From: Streblospio benedicti
Lineage: Eukaryota > Annelida > Polychaeta > Spionida > Spionidae
Direction: 5' to 3'
Length of the DNA: 64,000 nucleotides
Assembly (NCBI GenBank): GCA_019095985.1
Contig: CM032667.1
Span: 43,369,457 to 43,433,456, forward strand
Each line of letters begins with the position of its first letter. Positions within the stretch are counted from its first letter, which is position 1. The translations under genes were made by a program, and so were the position numbers. Shown one piece after another: positions 21,065 through 32,549 of the stretch. The notes under the pieces were generated by a model, which saw nothing but the letters and a program-made list of their open reading frames with translations, was not told the origin of the DNA and made no database searches.

Positions 21065-24000
21065 CTAATGGGTGTCAGATGGACAGTCGTTGAAGCGGAT
21101 ACACATGCCATTGTGGTGGATGGGCGTTCTTCGGGGACACGCACATCGTGCCACGCACTTCCGGGTGCGTCCACCAAGAGGGTCCGCGCACGTCTTTCTG
21201 CGGGCGCCATCACACGTGTGCCACACCTGACCCTCTGGACACGTGTCTGAGAGAATAACAGTGATGCAGAATGTATTCATTTTATTGTATTTTAATGTGG
21301 CCTCGGCGACTTTGTGGCATCTAAATAAGATCAAATTAGAATAAAATGAAAGGCTCGACATATTCATAACCCAGTGTTATTTGAAAAATGTCTACACATA
21401 TTCATGAACCAGACGTAGATGAGGTGGCATATATACATGTTAAGACTACTTACGCCCTGGCGGCCTGAACATAGAACTGCCTTGTTGCCCATGTGTGATA
21501 TCATCCAACATCCGCCGGTGCAGGAAATCTGAAACCGCAATTCAAATGTTCTATCATGCAGGTTTAGACAAAACTAGTACCTGCACCCTTCATAATTATG
21601 TTTGATTGATTATCAATTGAAATTCATAGACGTTAAACATAATGCGTTAAACCAGAAACACTTTATGATTAATCAAAACTTTTCCTAACTTCCCATGATA
21701 CTAAATACTATTACGCCCCGCAGATGTAACAGTAAAATATCAAACAAGATCTCATACTTAATGAACATTTTAATCAACGCGCCCTATAAAACCTTTATAT
21801 ATCTTCAGTGATAACAACCTTCACATACATACATGAATGCTATTGAAAAAAAAACAAACTATTCATATGTTACCATCATCCATGCCCACGTTGACTTCAT
21901 TCAGCCCTCCTTCATCTTCAGTATCAGGTAGAGGCGCATTCAGCTCAGCTTCTGATGCACTCATCTTCTCACTATTCAGGTTCCTCTCCTTTCTTTGCTT
22001 CTTTAGCTCTGCTAGTTTCGCTTTGCTTTCCGCCCTAACAAAACATATACAATACAAACTCCGCACGAGCACAGATCTGGTTATTAGGGAGACATTTTAA
22101 TGCTCCCAATGTATCTAAACGGTTACTGATATGGGGACACCTCCCTTATGGGTACATTATTTCAAACTCCAACTATTGTCGCTGAGAAGTTTTAACCCAC
22201 ACAAATTCCGATGTTCAACACTTACCCCCCCCCATTACATACGTGCTGGCGGCACATGTACCGCGGGGGTATACAGGCGGCACAGCTGTTTATTTTCTTT
22301 GTTTTAAAAATAATTAAAACAAATTTAAACAAGTGCGGGGGTAATGCTTTTCGATGTTTCCAACGGTACATTAGAGCCACCGCCGAAGCCCGCCAACGGT
22401 ACATTAAAGCCGCCGCCGAAGCCCGCCAACAGTGCATTAAAGGTGCCGACGAAGCCCGGCGGTGGCGGCGAGATCAAAGGGAATAATCCCCTACCGGACG
22501 GCAGGGGCTTCGACGGCACCCTGCGACCGTTTAGGAGAAGTGTCAGGAAAAATTGCCGCAGCGTGGCTTTTTTGCCGCCGCTGACTACCCGCGGTGCCCC
22601 ATTTGTACCGGCGGCACCAGTATATTGACTTTTTCATGCCGGTCCTTGCCGTTGGCCTCAATGCGGCGTTGCGCCCCCCCCGGGGACCAATAGTTAAACA
22701 AAAATGCTATTTTTAGTAACAAATCCATGGTAACTCCTCTGTGCCGCCAGCACGTATGTAATGGGGGGGGGTTATGGTTTGCATATTGATATTATGTATA
22801 CTCACTCTTATCAGCAGACTCAAAACTCGATTCTTTACTCATATGAAATGTTGGGAAAAAACTATAAAGCCCAGTCCTTGGCAAGCAAACAGCAGAAACA
22901 CTACATTACAACCCGGGCATTGCAAACTAAAAATGCGCAAACACAAATGACGAGTATCAGAAAGGCATGCGCTAATCTAATCAATTGCTGTCATAAAATT
23001 TACATAATTATACCCACATTTGTTTCTTCCATTCATTGATCATGTCAAGTCTCTTCTTCTTTTCGGCTTGTATCTTTTTCTTGAGCTTATTAAAAACACT
23101 ACCATCCATGTCTTCATCGTGAGTATCTGCGGCAACATTTTAAAAAGAGGTTGAAACAGGTGTGACGATAGAATTTGTCCTCAGTAATTTTGCAGTGCAA
23201 TCATGTGCTGGTAACAGATACATACAAGAACACTACTATTATACTTTACCAATTTCTACAATTGGAAATTCTAACATTATTGAAAGATGTATTACATTTG
23301 ATTATTCATTTTATTCATCAACTCTACTACTGGTAACAATATAGATCTAGTGCATAGTTTACCTCTCATCTCTGAAGACATTCCCCCGTAATTTTCAAAC
23401 ATAGCTTCATCAACTACAATGGTGATTGAGATACATTGATTTGTTCATATAATTATTTCAACGTAATACACGTATTTGTTATTGTGAATTATTCAGTGCA
23501 TTTAATGTAAGACCCAACTACAATAACTATGAATGGCTCACTTTCAAACAAGTCCTCATCCTCATCAACCATGGCTGATAACTTCTCTTCTGTATTCTCT
23601 ACAGCTGCAATGTTTTCCTCTTGTTTCTCTGTTTCCACAGGTTTCTTATCTTCAGATGTCTTGTCCCCGCCTGCTTTCTTATTCACAGTCGTTTTTGCTG
23701 TTGCTTTCTTATCTTTGTGTGTCTTCCTAAATGTGAATGTCATTATTTGAACACGACTATACTTTTTTTCCAGAGTGAAGAGGATAGTTTAAATTACAAT
23801 TTTATAAACGATTTCTAAATGATCAAAATAGTCTCATTTTGCTTAAATATCAGGGTGCGCTGTGCTATTCATATTCACATTTCAAACTCATGATAAAACA
23901 GTGATGATGGCATGCCAGGTTGTTTGGTCACTTACTCGCTGCGGTTCCACCTTCTGGCGCTGGCCTTCATAGATCTCCGGTAAGCATGCCGGGATGCTTT

Positions 24001-27000
24001 CTTGGCCTTACTTTTGGCCACTTTTCTGCCTTTTGCTCTAGCTGCCCTCAATTCTACAATCCAGAAATAAAATCTAAATCGTATTACATATACATTGAAA
24101 CGTTTAGCCAACTTCTGCTCTTGATGTAGCTAATTCACAAATAGTATATACTTGATTGTCTTGATTTGACATATATATTTCTGTGCAGACCAAACATTCC
24201 TTATTTGCTATTTCATTTATATCTTGCATATTAACCAAAAGCAATGCAAAATACAAGTTTTTATTTACTATCACCCAACAGATCTTATAACTTTAGTATT
24301 ATTACAAGTAAAAAAAGAGCAAACGTTCTTACTAGCATTTAAGGCTTTATTGCTTTTCTTCATGGAAACCCCATAGGCCCTATTCCCTGCCTTGCGAGCT
24401 CTTGTCTTAGCTGCATCTAATTCTAATGGTAGAAAACATAACATGTATTAACATATTTTGGTTATGAATCATGTGACACAGAGACCCGTAATTTTTAAGA
24501 TAGTGAAGCATATTACTGACAGGTTTTCAGAAAGTGTGCGGATACTAACCCTGACATGATGGTCGTTTGCGATTCTTGTTACTTGGCCTTTTTGGGGAAT
24601 CGGTTTTCTTGTCGACAGTCTTGCCCTTCTCAGTGGTACTCTCCGGGGCAGATTCATTGACCTGATCTGGATCCTCCATCATCTCTGTTCTTTCGTCATC
24701 CACATCATCGAGATCATCAATACTATCTGAATGGAATTTCGAAGTGGAGGGTTGAAAGTCACGTTGAAGTACAGAGCAATGGTTATTGAAGACTTATTAC
24801 CCCTCAAACATATTTTCATTGATATTGCTGGCTGTGTAGAAAGAAAATAGAACATTATTAAGCTACACCACTTGTTATAAGATCCGTGAAATTTGTAGAA
24901 TAGTGTATGGTTTGAGTTTGATCATATTTTTATATATACGAATGGAATAACAAACGACAATATGAGAAATGTATATTCATGTCACCTGACAAAAAGTCAT
25001 CTTCCTCGTCATCAATAGAAGAGCCATCATCATCACTGTAGTCATCTACATTCTCAAAGAAAGAGGGTTCTTCCATCTCATCTTCATACAGCTCAGGTTC
25101 AGAATGAGTAGGCAATTGGAAATCATCCTCATCATCCTCATCATCCTCATCAGCATACACACCATTCTCACCGTTATCATATTCATCAAACTCATCACCA
25201 TCACTATCTTCAAACGCATTATCTACTGGTTCATCTTCAAATTCGCCGGCTAGAAAGAAAGATATACAGTGTACTATTGTATGGTGGTGTAATGAATTGT
25301 TGCAGTTGCCACTTTCATGGGAAGGCTATAAAAATTGCCTGGATATAACATGGTCAAAATCCATATATTCAGATTAATATGAAGTTTTCGAATTTCAGGC
25401 TGTAAAGTTGATTTTAGAATATTGGTGCACTGCATTCAAGAGTTGAAACAATCCACTAAATAAAAATTTGTATACATGGTATACGAAGACATTCAGGACT
25501 CATTTATCTTATACCATGATCAGACAGTGAAAGCAGGGATGAATTTTACCATTCATGTTAAAAGTGACAACATGCTAGGATCAAACGTAAACTGTGTATC
25601 TATTGTCACGAAGTACATGTAGTTTGGTCCCCTTGACACACCTCCTACTGCACACTGGAAGTGTATTACTAAGACGAGGAAGTAAGAATATAACTGTTTC
25701 TGTCTCTAAAAAAATGAAACTCATTTCAAAGCAGACAGATCAACTCTTTACCTTGCTTACTCATAATATTGGCTTTTTAACATGAGGCCCTATACCTTCT
25801 ATGGCATATGTAGTCATTGTACATGACTAGAGCCAGTAGTGCGCTGACCTGTGTCCCCCTGGTCCGCCTGTTGCTCGGCCTCTGTGCTGTCCAGACAGCG
25901 GTCCTTCTCAACGTCCAGCCCCTTGCCCAGCACCTCCTGCAGTATGACTGAAGGAAGGGGGGAATAAGTGGTGAGGGGATACATGGGCATCACATCATTG
26001 ATTAGAGGTAAATACAATAATTACTATAAAAACATTATTCATTGTTGGTGTACTTTTAATATATTACGAAGGATAGAGTTTGTATAGTAATTATTGTATT
26101 CAACCCCACCAACGTGATGGGATATCACTAAAGATAACCTAGCTAGCTACTAATGTGTTTGTTATAGTATTGTTTTCTTGTTATGCTATCAGATGTCAAA
26201 ATCTAAAGTATCCAAAATTGTGCAAGTTTATGCTTTTCAAATCTAGAGATTTATATCAATTTATGATCCCATAAATACCAATTGTACAGCATAATAAACC
26301 ATTCATTTCTTAAACAAAAACGTTAAAAGATTGGCAAAATGGGAGATAAATAATAAAAAGGAGCACAAGTATAATTTCTTGATTACAACCACATGGCCTC
26401 AAGTGGTCTCAACACAGGAATCTCTTCATGAAGTGATGTAACTACACTGTACCTAACCTTTGGCTAGGTGGAAAGAACAAAGAGATGTGAATACCTATCT
26501 TAAAATAGGTGGACAGAACAGAGGTGTGACTACCTAACCTTTGGCTAGGTGGACTCACCAAGCTCATCGTTGCTCACTGATTTCACGCTGGCGATGGAGG
26601 ACACAACATCTGTCAACTAGAATGCAATCACATAATATGACTTATTAATATGATACCGTGTATGAATAATGGGGCCACGGCATGTATAAAAACATAATAA
26701 GCTTATTATCTTCTCAAATTTAATTTTCTATAGTTCATTAGATACATGTCATATATCCAGAAAGACGTGACGAAATATATAAAGCAGAATCTACAACACG
26801 CACGAAATATGTTTGTTTTATCGAAATTGGGAGCAGTTTGTGTGCCCATGTTGTGGCTTGTAAAATTAAAACTACAATATGCATTTGATATAGTAACAAG
26901 TAGAATATACATAGCTATTATCATAGACACTTTACAATCTAAACTTGACTAAACAAATTGTGTTATTTGATTAGATTATTTTGCTTTTTTTTAATAATTT

Positions 27001-28751
27001 TATGGCTTCAGGCATATCTCTAAAAATTCCAGGAGCAAGAACCAAGTATCTAGAACAGTTTCTGTTTGTGTACAGCTCTGCTAAGAAAAAAGATTGGTCC
27101 GAACACAAAAGTTTACCCGGCTGTCTCGAAAATATAGTCGACAACAGTTCATCAAACACTTTAATCCTATTGGAGGCAATCTCCGATTCGGAAAACGACT
27201 GAATTACGAAGCCAACAGCACAACCACTACTAGTACAAGACACATAGGCAGATATAGGAGGGTACCCCTCCTCATCTTTTTTCAACAAAATGTTTAATTT
27301 TCATGTGGATTTTGACATATTCAGTATGGGTTGGAGGTATGAAATCCCGCAGACCCCTTCAGTGCACCCCCTTTCCCAAAACAGTAGATCTACTAGTGGC
27401 GGACAATAAATACGAGACAAGTGAGGGTCAGACCTGAGTTTTTCTCTGCAGATACCAGGGGCAGCGCATGGAGGTGACCACGTCCTCTACCATGATGTCG
27501 GCGCTAGCAGCTGCAAGCAAACGGCACCAGCTACAGCACGGGGTGAATGTACTGGACAGCAAAAATATTGCTGGTCAGCATTAATTGATGAACATTAAGG
27601 TGAAGTAAAATTATTGTATAAAACGGTAGATTATTTTGGATCCTAAATTGACTGTGTTTATAAATTTACAAAATATTGTAGGACAAAACAAAGTGGTGGG
27701 AAAATGAAAAATAAAAATAAAAAGAAAAATTAAAGAAGAAGTGACTGCTCATACTGTAGTCATATTATAAGATGGACCGGTATTTTGATGTTTTGTGCAG
27801 TCATCAATACTGCAGCTGATAGCTTCATTTTTGTTTTGTCGATAATAAGCTATGGTTTGGGTATTACGGGTGGTATATGTTACTGTGCATCGTATGTAGT
27901 GTTGCATTTCTTATTAATTCAATATCCCTTTTGTTGTAACTCTTGACCAGTAAGAATTCCAAGCATCTATCTGATTTTGTCTTTTTATTCGAATATGTAT
28001 TTCTCTTCTCTACGTCTGTATGTAATTTTGGTGTACATGCACATTTGGGCGTACATACATGCAGCGTTGGTTCCCTGCCAAGATAGGCAGGCTGGTTGCA
28101 TAGGCAGAATCAGGGGCACAGGGGACCCCCCCCCCCCCCACACACACATTTTCCCACTAAACTATTTCATTTTCATAGGACCTTTTTAGCATACTAAACA
28201 ATAAAAACTTAATTCTATTCGCTTTCGTCAAACGTATACAATTAAAAACTCTCAGATCCCCGCTGTGGCTCTGGCAGTGGTTGTTGTACTTACAGCTGTG
28301 CCAGCTGGTGCCCTTGACCACATCCACCACAGACTTGACCACCTGCAAGACAAGGACACTCGGTCGACTTACTTTCTGTGTAATTCATATACATTTATTG
28401 TTTATTAAACACCACTGCATTTGTCTGGTATACTTTAAGTATGTTTAACAAACCTATACTGGTTTCCTGTACATAAATGAATTCTGAGACAAATTTTATA
28501 ACAACCTTACACCTGAATCAGACATTTAGACATATTCGGCTTTTTTCGGATTTTGATCAGGCGCGTACATATTCTAGTCTTAGAATGTATTACGATGCAA
28601 ATAGATTTCACTGAATCTCATGCTTGTTTTTAAAATATTCTTTTATCATGTGACAATAAGTAGCTTCTATCACCTCATCCTCGCCCTTCTCCTGTGACAT
28701 GCTGCAGCCCACGAAGAGGCCCACAACAAAGGCTATTACGAACTTCCGCAT
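21065..28751 (-). CDS. Secreted acidic/basic block protein with C-terminal TIL-like domain (588 aa)
   Basis: Fifteen coding exons join with consistent phases (1767 nt): 28751-28674, 28342-28294, 27510-27434, 26616-26559, 25947-25849, 25249-24986, 24726-24550, 24416-24333, 24053-23936, 23726-23542, 23413-23363, 23126-23018, 22034-21874, 21528-21454, 21246-21065. The start MRKFVIAFVVGLFVGCSMSQ is a clear signal peptide. Residues about 27-120 form a compact region with a few cysteines (WHSC, MRCPW, DRCLD). About 121-208 is an Asp/Glu-rich block, then a mixed linker and a strongly basic block with repeated RAYxxSMKxS (KTRARKAG, KGRKVAKSKAKK). Charged helices follow (NEWKKQMAESKAKLAELKK). The last exon (CPEGQVWHTC to NDCP, eight cysteines) resembles a trypsin-inhibitor-like (TIL) domain, which usually has ten. 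No catalytic motif. I infer an extracellular matrix or secretion product; family not recognised. Confidence 0.82.
22225..22771. mobile_element. 547-bp PIF/Harbinger-like non-autonomous element
   Basis: Perfect 31-bp inverted ends: nine C followed by ATTACATACGTGCTGGCGGC and AC at 22225-22255, mirrored at 22741-22771. The flanks are TTA on both sides, a 3-bp target duplication as made by PIF/Harbinger transposases. The GC-rich interior contains three 33-bp tandem repeats (about 22361-22462) which in one frame read GTLEPPPKPAN. It sits in an intron of the secreted gene. Confidence 0.75.
22361..22462 (+). repeat. 33-bp tandem repeat, three units
   Basis: Three successive copies of a unit of the form GGTACATTAAAGCCGCCGCC followed by GAAGCCCGCCAAC. 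The third is more divergent. The period is a multiple of three and gives an 11-residue Pro/Lys repeat in the 22344-22628 frame. Inside the Harbinger-like element, so probably not a host gene. Confidence 0.7.
26971..27288 (-). CDS. Unrecognised 105-codon open frame
   Basis: The frame reads MLKKDEEGYPPISAYVSCTS and on to IKLLKKSKII. It lies on the same strand as, and inside an intron of, the secreted gene. Composition looks protein-like (GKLLCSDQSFFLAELYTNRN), but there are no family motifs, signal peptide or flanking exons that I can identify. It may be the remnant of a transposon-derived gene, or chance. Confidence 0.25.
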   Translation of the reverse strand: MLKKDEEGYPPISAYVSCTSSGCAVGFVIQSFSESEIASNRIKVFDELLSTIFSRQPGKLLCSDQSFFLAELYTNRNCSRYLVLAPGIFRDMPEAIKLLKKSKII

Positions 28752-29468
28752 TTTGCCTATGAAAAGAAAGCATAAAAGAATTATGATCTCCATATTAAAC
28801 ATGTAAGTCTAAGATTTGAAGAACATGTTTCATACTTATTAGCAGTAAAATCACTTGCGTACAAAACATTTATATTGGCGAAATTAAACTTTGACGCCAT
28901 TAGATAAAATTACGTAAGCTGCACGAAATTTGGATATCTGTAAAATTCGTGTACGATAATTTGGATATCTGTAAAATTCTTTAAATATGACCTCCATTAA
29001 ATGTTCATTTGAAAAACCACACCAGGACATCTACACATCAGCTTTTACTATAAATCCCTTGAAAGTATTAATGATTCGTAGCAAACATTTACAAGTCTCT
29101 TGTGACAATATGCAACATCTTTTATTTACCTGCCTTTTCCAGTCACCGCTAGGTCCATACGGAGACACATGTTTCCGCCATAAATTCTGCCTTTTGTAGC
29201 ATGTTGCTGATGTCTTTGCTACACGGAGATTCACCGCAGTATTAAAAAAACCCTCACAGCTTGTACAAACGTCTTTTATAAAGCGGGATAAGCGAATGTA
29301 GTGTTACCAAACTCCTGGACACAAGTCGTCAACATGGTACAAAAAGCAGAAGGTAGCAGAACTAGTTGAACCACGTTTCCCTCTATGTGACTTAAACACA
29401 AATGCCCACATGTACCTAACTTTTATTTGGTGATTAATATCATAGTTACCTCTTAGTCAAATACTTAC

Positions 29469-29507
29469 ACTGTGAAGCAGAAATGCCGTCTGAGACTTGT
29501 CCAGATT
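29469..29507 (-). other. Putative non-coding first exon of the secreted gene
   Basis: On the minus strand, a stretch beginning about 25-30 bases after a TATA box ends at ACAGT|GTAAGT (donor at 29468). The matching acceptor CTTTTCATAG lies just before the coding exon (28756), five bases upstream of the ATG in a GCAAAATG context. The start of transcription is estimated, not seen. Confidence 0.5.
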
Positions 29508-29530
29508 GCTGGAGCTTGAATGCAGACGAC

Positions 29531-29537
29531 TTTTATA
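29531..29537 (-). promoter_or_regulatory. TATA box of the secreted gene
   Basis: Minus-strand TATAAAA in the context CCATATAAAAGTCG, placed 25-30 bases before the presumed first exon and about 780 bases before the start codon. A TATA promoter suits a strongly and locally expressed secretory gene. Confidence 0.5.
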
Positions 29538-29549
29538 TGGAAAATCACA

Positions 29550-31750
29550 TTGATTGCTGAAATCAAGGCTGATTTTCAACCAGTTTGTTCAGTTAAATCA
29601 GCAAATAATTCATGTTTACAGCCTTGTCTAGGATAGTGTGCTTATTTGCTTATTACAGCAATTGACATATTTATTATTATGAACAGCCAGCTTTTTTGCA
29701 GTAAACTGAACATGGTATAACATATAACGACCGTACACGCAGAAAGTTATAACATAGTTCTATAATGTATTATTATAAGAAGAAAAAAAAACTTTGCAGG
29801 AAGTGTATAAAAAAGCTACTGGGCCAAGTCATGACATCGTCATATCTCAGGACTATATACACAGTATGTATGAACAAAGACTTTACGGCAGTGTGAGTGA
29901 TCAAGCCGTGAAAACCGACGATGAGTCATGATAGTTTTAACCGAATTGACAGAATTGCAGCATTATGATTTCTCATAGAAAGAGAGATGTCGTATTTTAT
30001 TTCTACATAAGAAAATAAGGTCTACACATTTAAAACTTCTTAATAGGTTAATGGTTATGTAATAGCCAATCTGAGTGATTAAAACCATATAACAATGAAT
30101 GTAGTTATAGGGTTTAATTTGTAAACTATTTATTCTAGTTATCTATTTGATCACGTCCGTTTGCACCAGGAAGTTTCTTATTTGTTAAATAAACATGAAA
30201 AGTCCATAAATCTGTTGTAATCATCAGAATCATTTTATAGTTTAGAAACAATGCAAAGTTCATTCCCGTGAAATCAGCATATACGTGACAAGCGCACACA
30301 TTGAATATGCCACGATACACTTTGTCTAACATTTTATCAGATGAAGCATGATTAGAAAAAAAAACACGCGTATCACTACATTAAAATGGCAAGATCCCTT
30401 ATTAAACATTCAGGTCATACAAACGTAGCTCAAATGTTACACACTTATATTATATCAACATACCTAGAATGCAAAACTTGTAGAAAGGGTGGTTCATGTA
30501 GAAGGGGGGTGTTTAAGTTTCTCCCGAGGTGGGCGTGGTGGTGGTTAGCCATAGGGGTCCGGGGCCATGCACCCTTGGAATTCTTTGAAATCATGAGAGC
30601 TCTCAAGTACTGACGGGTGTGTGAAAGGTTTATAATCAATCCAACAAATCCACATACGCTCATAATTTTTAACAGATGTATCTATTTTTTCTGATTACCA
30701 ATATACACTACCCGGTCTAGCGAGTATTTTGTAAATGTGCACACCAACGTGGTAAACATAGATTTTTATAAAACTTTAAACTTTGCAGTCTGTGTAAGTT
30801 TCTATTTTCTGCCTTTATTTTTATATTTATGTAAATTATATCGAAGTCATTATTATGTAGACCTGAGGCTGATATACATTTAAATACAATATCTTAAACT
30901 TTTATCAAGTGTAGACCAAATCTGCTAAATACCATGTTGGAAAAGATGCAAGTCATCATTTTGCAGTTACATTGTGAACTTTTCTGTTGTAACTGACTTT
31001 TGGCAATTGACTATTACCATTTTAGTAGTATATTTTCCCCAAAATAAATTTCATAATAATATTAAATTTAAAACCATATTCAATCTAGTAGAGAAGAACA
31101 GAGGATGTGCCGTGGGCCCGCTCTCCTGGACCTGCCACGGTGAAAATGATAAACCATAAAAAAATGAAAAATTTAGTTTAGTTTTAGTTAATCAAGTATA
31201 ATTTACACACTTCTCTCTCTCACACATCTTTTTAGCAAGCATATTCCTACCAATGATGGTTATAGCTGAAGACACGTTTTACAACCCTAAGCTTCCATTT
31301 GACTATATCAAGTGGCCCTGGCGGTTTAATCATAACGTTTGCCCGAGTCACTTTAGTTTAGTTTAGTTTCATCATAAAAATTGTCATTTAGTTCAGTTTA
31401 GTTTTAATAAAAAAAAATAAGTCGCCTCAACTCTGGTCTGTGCACATTATAACAATACGCACCCACTGTTCGATATATGGGAAGCTTGTTATTGTATTTA
31501 ATTTATATGTGGATCATATTTGTACCCTAACCATATGTGGTAGGACTCCTCCTTGCCCCTTATACATGCATAGTTCTTTATAAATAGCTCACGTGGAGAA
31601 TGTTTGGCATGTTGCATCCCACCACTATTGTGAAGATTGATTATTGCTTAATTTTATGAAAACAGTGTCTTTTCTAATATTTGCTGTATTTTTTTTAACT
31701 AATATGGATTTTGGAGGAAGTCAGTCTCTTCAGTAATGTTCTTATGGTTG
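29550..31750. other. Intergenic stretch, nothing assigned
   Basis: AT-rich DNA between the promoter of the secreted gene (minus) and the 5' region of the transporter gene (plus). It contains short TTTAGTTTAG-type runs near 31350-31410. The two genes are arranged head to head with about 2.5 kb between them. Confidence 0.4.
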
Positions 31751-31892
31751 TCGTTTTATGTGGTTCTGTATTATCCAATTTGAACAGTCGGTGGGGGTTA
31801 TCACCGGGGCCGTCACTTGTGCTGCAGCTCGTGGATTGTCGTCTGCTGTGGGGAGCGCGCGCACAGTTGAGCAACGCAACCAGCAATGTAGG

Positions 31893-31906
31893 GTTACTAT
31901 AGCAAC
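31893..31906. promoter_or_regulatory. X-box-like (RFX) palindrome
   Basis: GTTACTATAGCAAC matches the RFX X-box pattern (GTTGCCATGGCAAC) at 12 of 14 positions with the correct inverted symmetry. It lies in a locally GC- and CpG-richer stretch (31780-32160) about 230 bases before the upstream alternative first exon of the transporter gene. Confidence 0.35.
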
Positions 31907-32138
31907 AAACAGGAACACGTACCCAGCCTGTATATATCATGTGATCCGTGTGGGCTACGTTGTATCAAACGTTGTTGTGTTAAAGATAGCGTGTTCTGTA
32001 AACGTGAGAGCAGCAGCGCCGAGTGCAATATTGTGCTAGTACACCACGTGACATTGTTACCACACGTGACATATTGAGCATCTACAAATGTGTTAGGGAC
32101 TGTCTAGTTGAAGCACGGATATTCTATTAGTGTCTCGG

Positions 32139-32167
32139 ATGGACGGTCGTGGGTTTAAGTTCACCAG
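32139..32167 (+). CDS. Alternative first coding exon of the transporter gene (candidate)
   Basis: An ATG at 32139 reads MDGRGFKFT and ends AG|GTATGT, phase 2. It would splice in frame to the exon at 37065, giving MDGRGFKFTS then SGQYSAAHD. If it were spliced instead to the acceptor near 35978, the frame would stop at once and the exon would act as 5' UTR with a short upstream ORF. The CpG-richer upstream sequence supports a promoter here. Confidence 0.35.
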
Positions 32168-32549
32168 GTATGTATATACCGTCATGTATTCTGTTGGTGT
32201 TCTATTTAAATGTGCATCCTATATAGACCTATATTTATCAGTATGTTTATTTTAACTTCACTGCGTCTCTAGATAAAGAACCTTTCGACATTGTCTCACA
32301 CATTAAATCGGAAGAATGTTGACTTATATGAACCTCAAGAACAAAGAAAAATCCAGCACGATGTTGTTGTTGTTAGCTCTCTCCAGGCCCCTATCGACTA
32401 CCAAATAATCAGGTTTCAGCTGCTCCACTTGGTGTTTGGAGTGAGTGGGGACTGTGAATGGCAGGTCTCTAGCAACATGGTCGCTATACAGAAGACCACT
32501 TCACAAGGTGCTTAACTGCAAGTTGTACGTAGGTACGGCAAACCATGTC

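Noticed and set aside
22344-22628. 94-codon Pro/Lys-repeat frame as a host gene
   Set aside because: It lies wholly inside the inverted-end element and depends on three 33-bp tandem units; kept only as an observation.
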